64,000 bases of DNA from VRUE01 sp963807425. GTDB taxonomy: Bacteria; Actinomycetota; Thermoleophilia; Solirubrobacterales; 70-9. Under the pieces are notes generated by a model. That model worked only from the letters and a program-made list of their open reading frames with translations, was not told the DNA's origin and did not search any database. Each line of letters starts with the position of its first letter. Position 1 is the stretch's first letter. The stretch spans positions 1 to 64,000 of the forward strand of contig CAWEBZ010000005.1 in the NCBI GenBank assembly GCA_963807425.1, in the 5' to 3' direction. Made by a program: the position numbers and the translations under genes. Shown piece after piece: positions 59,784 through 64,000 of this stretch.

Positions 59784-60596
59784 ATGGAGGTTCGACGCTT
59801 GGCTTGGGCGGGGCTTGAAGTCAAAGCCGCTGGACAGACCGCGGTGGTCGACCTGGTCGAGGATTTCTCACAGCTTCACGGCTGCAGTCCCCCAGGCGAG
59901 GAGATACCACCCTCCCCCGCGCCCGCTACTGCGGTTGCGGGACTGCTCACCCACCTGCACAGCGATCACGCGGACGTCGATGCCCTTGGCCGCGCGCTCG
60001 CCCCCACGGCTGTTGTCCTGAGACCGGAAAAGAGCTTCGGCAGCAAAGCCGAGGTTGCCTTGATCGAGAGATCCGAATCGGAGCTTGAAACGAGTGGGCT
60101 CGCCACCCGCGTTGTCGAACCTTGGGAGACGGTTGAGATCGGCCCATTCAGCTTTACGGCCCTCCCTGCCGCAGATGGGTTTGGCGACCCACAGGTCTCG
60201 TGGTGCATCGCGGCCGACGGGTGTCGCATCCTTCATGCCGGCGACACCCTCTTTCACGGATGGTGGTGGCTGTCGGCACTTCGCCAAGGCCCCTTCGACG
60301 TGGCCTTCCTACCCGTCGGCGGTGCGATCGTCGATCTCCCCCCGCGCCAGCCGCCCAGTCCCCTACCTGCCGGCATGGACCCCAGACAGGCGGCAGTAGC
60401 CGCCAAGCTGCTCGGCGCACGAACGGTGGTCCCGATCCACTATGGGCCGCTTCACGAAGCCCCCAACTACGTTCAATCCGACGACCCTGCCGACAGCCTC
60501 TGCGCAGCTGCTGCCGAGCTAGGCATCGAGGCCCGAGTGCTCAGGCCGGGAGAGAAGTTCTCGGTCCAGGCTCAGCAAAAAGGCGCTGCGCCCTAG
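59784..60596 (+). CDS. Metallo-beta-lactamase-fold hydrolase, UlaG-like
   Basis: A 270-aa protein with the zinc motif THLHSDHAD (H57, H59, D61, H62), a later Asp in HAGDTLFHG, and a C-terminal His in VVPIHYGPLHE. The domain order resembles the UlaG/YtnP branch of small MBL-fold hydrolases. Substrate unknown. It is divergent from the HAD gene with 44 bp between starts, and its 3' end overlaps the broken SnoaL-like gene. Confidence 0.83.
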   Translation: MEVRRLAWAGLEVKAAGQTAVVDLVEDFSQLHGCSPPGEEIPPSPAPATAVAGLLTHLHSDHADVDALGRALAPTAVVLRPEKSFGSKAEVALIERSESELETSGLATRVVEPWETVEIGPFSFTALPAADGFGDPQVSWCIAADGCRILHAGDTLFHGWWWLSALRQGPFDVAFLPVGGAIVDLPPRQPPSPLPAGMDPRQAAVAAKLLGARTVVPIHYGPLHEAPNYVQSDDPADSLCAAAAELGIEARVLRPGEKFSVQAQQKGAAP

Positions 60597-60976
60597 ATGA
60601 AGTCATCCCGACCCGGGGGGACGCTCCGCTGTCCAAATACTCGGCTATCTCCGATATCCGACCCTGCGGGTCGAGGGTCAGAGACAGGGCCCCCCTGATT
60701 CGATGCCCGTGCCTCGCTCGATGTTCTCGGCCGCCATCTCTTGGGACTCCACATCGACGAACAAGCGCACGCATTCGATCGTCAGGTCGGGGTATTCGCG
60801 CAACTCGGCTTCGTAGCGGTTGCGGAGCGCATCGACCCCGTGCAGTACGGCCGAGCCGTCGCGGAACACCAGGTCCGCGGCGTAAAGCGCGTAGTAGCTC
60901 TCTAGATCGCGCCTGTTCCAGGAATCGATGTAGCCGGAGTAAAGGTCACCAGCTCAGTGGCATTGAGTTCTGCCAT
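60541..60976 (-). pseudogene. Frameshifted SnoaL/NTF2-like protein
   Basis: Three frames are needed to read one SnoaL-like domain: MAELNATELV, then DLYSGYIDSWNRRDLESYYA through VFRDGSAVLHGVDALRNRYE and EMAAENIERGTGIESG, then ALSLTLDPQGRISEIAEYLD. The second shift falls in a run of six G (60690-60695), so it may be a sequencing error; the first is near 60950. If both are errors, this is an intact gene of about 140 aa, function unknown. Confidence 0.7.
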
Positions 60977-61035
60977 CGGCCGCGAGGCTAGTAGACGAAG
61001 GCGGACGAGCTATCCCGTTCGCCGAATCATCGATC

Positions 61036-62082
61036 TCAGCATCCGATCGGCCCTGCCTCGCGCCCGACCCCCGGCTGCCAGGCACTGCCGCGGACCGTTA
61101 GCTCGGGATCGGAGAAGACCGTCATCAGGCAGCTCCCGTCGGCGTTGATCGCCATCAGCTTGTCGCCCTTTTCGGCAGTCGGCTCGCCCACGCGATCGGC
61201 CGGGAAGTGAGTGAAGGCTAGGCGGGCTCCGGAGGGGTCCCAGCTCGGCCAAGAGATGAAGCCTCGCCTTCGCATCAGGCGCTTGGCTGCGCTCCCATCG
61301 GCGTTGGAGATCAGCAGTTCGCTGACCGGCCGCGGGATCTCCGGCGGCTGAATGTGGGGCGCCGGCAAGCCTCGGTAGCGAATGAAGACAAGCTTCGAAC
61401 CGTCCGGGGAGAAAGTCGGATGATGCGCGTTGCGGGCCAGCAGGCTGAGGTGGCCGCTGCGCAGGTCGACCGCGACCGCGCTCACCATGCCTCCATGGCT
61501 GTACTCCGCAGCGAGAGTCGAGCCGTCGGCCGAGAAGGAAATCGGGGACAAAAACGACTGAAGGCGCCATCGGGTCCGCTGCTTCACCGAGCCGTCCGCG
61601 ACGTTCAGCGACCAAATTGAACTCTTGAACAGATAGTTCTCCCGGCCCGGGAGAACCTTGACCAACTTCACCCGCTCGAAAAAGATCCTGCGTCCGTCCG
61701 GAGAGACCACGGGGTTGCCGCCGGCATTCAAATATGCGCGTGGATAGAACCTCAAACCCCCTTGCCCCTGATCGTCCACCGCGACTATCGGCCTCGGCCA
61801 TCTGGCTCCGGTAGCGGTCAGGACGAGTAGCCTGCCGTCCGCAGACCAGGACGGCTGATCCCCTTCCGGCTGGGTGATCAGGATCATTGGTTCCTCGCCG
61901 GCGGGACCAACCGTGGCCAAAACCGAGGTGTACCCCTCTTTGGTCTTGGTGCTCGGGCCTTCGACCCCGTCGATGAGGACTGCGAGGCGCGGGCCGGCGG
62001 GCGAATCCGCCGCTACGGCCACAATCGAGGAGGCGGCCAGAGCCACCAAGGCGCAGAGCGCAACCCTCAACAAACTCTTCAC
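61036..62082 (-). CDS. Secreted TolB-like beta-propeller protein
   Basis: A 348-aa protein with a signal peptide (LLRVALCALVALAASSIVAV ending AAD) and PD40-type blades (WSADGRLLVLTA, VSPDGRRIFFER, FSADGSTLAAEY, FSPDGSKLVFIR, WDPSGARLAFTH). The C-terminus WQPGVGREAGPIGC nearly repeats that of the protein at 32311, so the two are paralogues about 29 kb apart. Function unknown; such propellers often bind envelope partners or glycans. The 166 bp downstream of its start region to the Rrf2 gene shows nothing clear. Confidence 0.78.
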   Translation of the reverse strand: MKSLLRVALCALVALAASSIVAVAADSPAGPRLAVLIDGVEGPSTKTKEGYTSVLATVGPAGEEPMILITQPEGDQPSWSADGRLLVLTATGARWPRPIVAVDDQGQGGLRFYPRAYLNAGGNPVVSPDGRRIFFERVKLVKVLPGRENYLFKSSIWSLNVADGSVKQRTRWRLQSFLSPISFSADGSTLAAEYSHGGMVSAVAVDLRSGHLSLLARNAHHPTFSPDGSKLVFIRYRGLPAPHIQPPEIPRPVSELLISNADGSAAKRLMRRRGFISWPSWDPSGARLAFTHFPADRVGEPTAEKGDKLMAINADGSCLMTVFSDPELTVRGSAWQPGVGREAGPIGC

Positions 62083-62248
62083 GCGGTTATCCTTAACTAT
62101 TCGGCGCCAAACTGCGTAAACGCCCGGCCCTCTACTCTGCCGCTTGCGTCGAGCGCCACTGGTGCGCCAGTTAGACCGGACACAACCGGATTCAGCCGGA
62201 TTGCACTCCGCTTGAACAAGCGAAATGCCAGCAGCGATGCGGCCCGCG

Positions 62249-62647
62249 CTAGATGAAGTACATGCCGGAGCCCGCTGCCTCCTCCTCGCGGCGGGCGACT
62301 TCGGCGATCGTCGTCTGGCCGAAGACCTTGCGCAGGGCGGTGACGCCCTCGGCCCAGATGCCGCCGGCCTCGTCGGCCTCTTCGCCGACCTTGCCGTCGA
62401 GCGCTTGGACCACCTCGAGCACGGTGATCTCCTCGGCGGGACGGGCGAGCGTGTAGCCGCCCCTCATGCCGCGGTGGCTGGTCAAGAGGCCGGAGCGGCG
62501 CAGGGTCGAGAAGAGCTGCTCAAGGAACTGCTCGGGAATCTCCCGCCGCTCGGCCAGCTCCTTGATCGGAACCGGCCGGTCGCCTGAGCGGGCCAGCTCC
62601 GCCATCGCGACGACCGCGTAGCGGGACTTCGAGGTGATCGAGATCAC
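62249..62647 (-). CDS. Rrf2-family transcriptional regulator without cysteines
   Basis: A 132-aa winged-helix regulator: SKSRYAVVAMAELARSGDRP, VPIKELAERREIPEQFLEQL, LRRSGLLTSHRGMRGGYTLA, then PAEEITVLEVVQALDG. No cysteine occurs anywhere, so it cannot hold an Fe-S cluster as IscR or NsrR do; cluster-free members include CymR, a cysteine-metabolism repressor. The start is a GTG at 62647 with AGAAAGG five bases upstream. The long open frame upstream is a shadow. Targets are unknown; cysEK lies 4 kb away. Confidence 0.88.
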   Translation of the reverse strand: MISITSKSRYAVVAMAELARSGDRPVPIKELAERREIPEQFLEQLFSTLRRSGLLTSHRGMRGGYTLARPAEEITVLEVVQALDGKVGEEADEAGGIWAEGVTALRKVFGQTTIAEVARREEEAAGSGMYFI

Positions 62648-62782
62648 ATCGACCTTTCTACCGCACCGCCCGGACCCGGCTGGGTTAGGATCGGAGGCGT
62701 TGGGGCTCTGGGGCTGGCGCCTGAGCCTTTCGCCGAACCTAAGTAGATCGGAACCGTTCTGAGCGAGCGTCCACACTGCCTT

Positions 62783-63382
62783 GTGATCGACGGACACCCG
62801 TTGGTCCGGCTCGGCGTGCGCCGGGCTCTGCACGACGGCTTCGAGGTGCAGGAGGCCGAGAGCCGCGTGGAGGCAGTCGAGCTCGTACGCGACATCGGCA
62901 GCATCGACGTCGCGATCGTCGACATGCGGCGCTGGTCGGACGGTGCGGTGCCGACCCCGCTCGACGGCCACGAGACGATCCGCGCGCTGCTCAAATGCGA
63001 ACCCGGCCTCGGCATCGTCGCCCACGGCGAGCGAGCCGAGCGCCACCTGGCCAACGCCGCGATTCAGGCCGGCGCCAGCGCCTACGTCTCCCGCACCGCC
63101 AGCGCCGAACTGCTCAAACAGGCGGTGCAAGCGGCCCTCGCCCAGGAAAGCTTCATCGACCCGGCCGTCCCCCCGCGCGGCAGCCGCGGCAAGCTGACCC
63201 GCCGCCAACGAGAAATCCTCCAGCTCCTCGCCAACGGCGAATCGACCACGGTTGCCGCCCGCGAGCTGGACCTGAGCGAAGAAACGATCAAGACGCATAC
63301 GAAGAACGTCCTGGCTCGGTTGGGGGCCAGGAACAGGACTCATGCGGTGGCTATTGCGTTGCGCGAGTCGTTGATCGAGTAG
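62783..63382 (+). CDS. LuxR-family response regulator with degenerate receiver
   Basis: A 199-aa NarL/FixJ-type protein. The receiver (1-120) keeps the phosphoacceptor D47 (AIVDMRRWSDG), but the acidic pair is IDG instead of DD, the switch Ser/Thr position reads VAHG, and the conserved Lys is replaced (AYVSRTAS). The C-terminal HTH is standard: LTRRQREILQLLANGEST, EETIKTHTKNVLARLGARNR. The GTG start at 62783 cuts into the first strand; upstream in-frame codons (PHCL before VIDGHP) look like its start, so a non-standard start such as CTG at 62759 is possible. Confidence 0.85.
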   Translation: MIDGHPLVRLGVRRALHDGFEVQEAESRVEAVELVRDIGSIDVAIVDMRRWSDGAVPTPLDGHETIRALLKCEPGLGIVAHGERAERHLANAAIQAGASAYVSRTASAELLKQAVQAALAQESFIDPAVPPRGSRGKLTRRQREILQLLANGESTTVAARELDLSEETIKTHTKNVLARLGARNRTHAVAIALRESLIE

Positions 63383-63396
63383 AGACGAAAGCTCTC

Positions 63397-63831
63397 GGCC
63401 GCGGGTCCTGTCATGCGGGCGGGGCACCCTCCTCGCCCTACGCGCTGCTTCGCCGGCCGGGATAAAGCGACTGATACTTCGAAGCCTTCGGCTACGCAGC
63501 CTTCGGGCAGCGGAGTCCACCCCACCCCCATGCCACCCGCGGACAAGAGCTACCACCCAAGCTACGACGGCAAGGCGCTTGTGCACACTGGCTGATGTGC
63601 GAAAGCTCCTCGGGACCATCGGTTTTGGGCACAGGCGTCTTGAGATGCCTCTTAGCTTGCGGAGAAGCTTCTTAGGGACGAATCCTCCGCGGGTGGTGTC
63701 GGGGTGGGTGATCCGCGAAGGGCGAAGGCTGCTGAGGGCAAGGTTTCGACCCTGCAAGCGCTACGTCCCTCCGCCCGAAGCAGCGCGTAGCCCGAGCGGG
63801 GCACCCCACCCCGACGACAGGACCCGCGGCC
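63397..63831. repeat. Long imperfect palindrome in convergent intergenic region
   Basis: Outer arms 63397-63452 and 63776-63831 are reverse complements at 46 of 56 positions, including a perfect 16 at the ends (GGCCGCGGGTCCTGTC). Weaker inverted similarity continues inward (CAGCCTTCG and CACCCGCGGA segments near 63497-63543 and 63686-63732). No convincing coding sequence lies inside. It fills the 462-bp gap between two convergent LuxR-type genes. Confidence 0.65.
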
Positions 63832-63844
63832 TCGCGCTTGGTTC

Positions 63845-64000
63845 CTAGATCCAGCCGCGGTCGCGGGCAGTCAGAACAGCTTGGGCCCGGTCGACCGCGC
63901 CGATCTTGCCGTAGACGTTGTGCAGGTGGGTGCGGATGGTCGAGACGGAGAGCTGCATTTCGCCCGCGATCTGCTTGTAGACCATGCCCTCGGAGAGGTG
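63845..64000 (-). CDS. LuxR-family regulator, C-terminal end only
   Basis: The reverse-strand frame running off the right edge encodes the second half of a LuxR-type helix-turn-helix: HLSEGMVYKQIAGEMQLSVS followed by TIRTHLHNVYGKIGAVDRAQ and the end RDRGWI-stop. It is probably the C-terminus of a NarL-type response regulator. It converges on the LuxR gene at 62783 but the two HTH sequences are not close. Confidence 0.85.
   Translation of the reverse strand, partial: HLSEGMVYKQIAGEMQLSVSTIRTHLHNVYGKIGAVDRAQAVLTARDRGWI

Noticed and set aside
63413..63595. Small ORFs inside the long palindrome
   Set aside because: No ribosome site, and the composition follows the palindrome rather than codon structure.
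1..64000. tRNA, rRNA and riboswitch genes
   Set aside because: I looked for T-loop GGTTCGA-type signatures and known riboswitch cores in the intergenic regions and found none convincing.

Overview
The window is gene-dense, high-GC bacterial DNA with ATGA, GTGA and TGATG gene overlaps, GTG starts and strong GGAGG-type ribosome sites. Menaquinone genes, GatCAB, a DHA2 transporter and PcrA point to an actinobacterium. Two secreted-protein families, the decapeptide-repeat protein at 9209 and the low-GC repeat protein at 42575, are of types I associate with Thermoleophilia (Solirubrobacterales-like). That placement is an inference. No rRNA, tRNA, CRISPR array, transposase or prophage was seen.

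Layout. 1-8 kb: tyrS (cut by the left edge), a class A penicillin-binding protein, and a coupled minus-strand run cimA, DegT aminotransferase, argH, mpg. 8-17 kb: leucine/isoleucine block with ilvE, leuB, a Tam-like methyltransferase, leuD, leuC, an XRE-cupin regulator and leuA, which has its own leucine-rich leader peptide. 17-24 kb: MFS exporter, RTX-repeat protein, quinone oxidoreductase, serA-serC, DUF4389 protein, cupin, then two inverted copies of a three-hairpin structured repeat. 24-37 kb: ilvC and ilvBN interleaved with menE, menB, menA, menC, menD and menF. 37-42 kb: a UDP-sulfoquinovose synthase homologue beside three surface-glycan glycosyltransferase genes, one frameshifted, followed by an ada remnant. 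42.5-46 kb: a low-GC triple-repeat secreted protein, a zinc-ribbon membrane protein and an NDH-2-like dehydrogenase behind a strong palindrome. 46-50 kb: gatCAB and small proteins. 50-60 kb: GMC oxidoreductase, and a run HAD, cysK, cysE, pcrA (carrying an intein), folD. 60-64 kb: metallo-beta-lactamase fold protein, a broken SnoaL-like gene, a TolB-like protein, an Rrf2 regulator, a LuxR regulator with a degenerate receiver, a long imperfect palindrome, and the end of another LuxR gene.

Metabolically the window supplies most of branched-chain amino acid synthesis (cimA, leuABCD, ilvB, ilvN, ilvC, ilvE; ilvD not seen), serine-to-cysteine synthesis (serA, serC, cysE, cysK; serB not seen) and the classical menaquinone route except menH, the DHNA-CoA thioesterase and menG. 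The most interesting signals are regulatory or structural. They are the leuA leader, whose leucine codons can pair perfectly with the leuA ribosome-binding site; a short branched-chain-rich ORF overlapping the ilvB start; and the covarying three-hairpin repeat at 23.75-24.15 kb.
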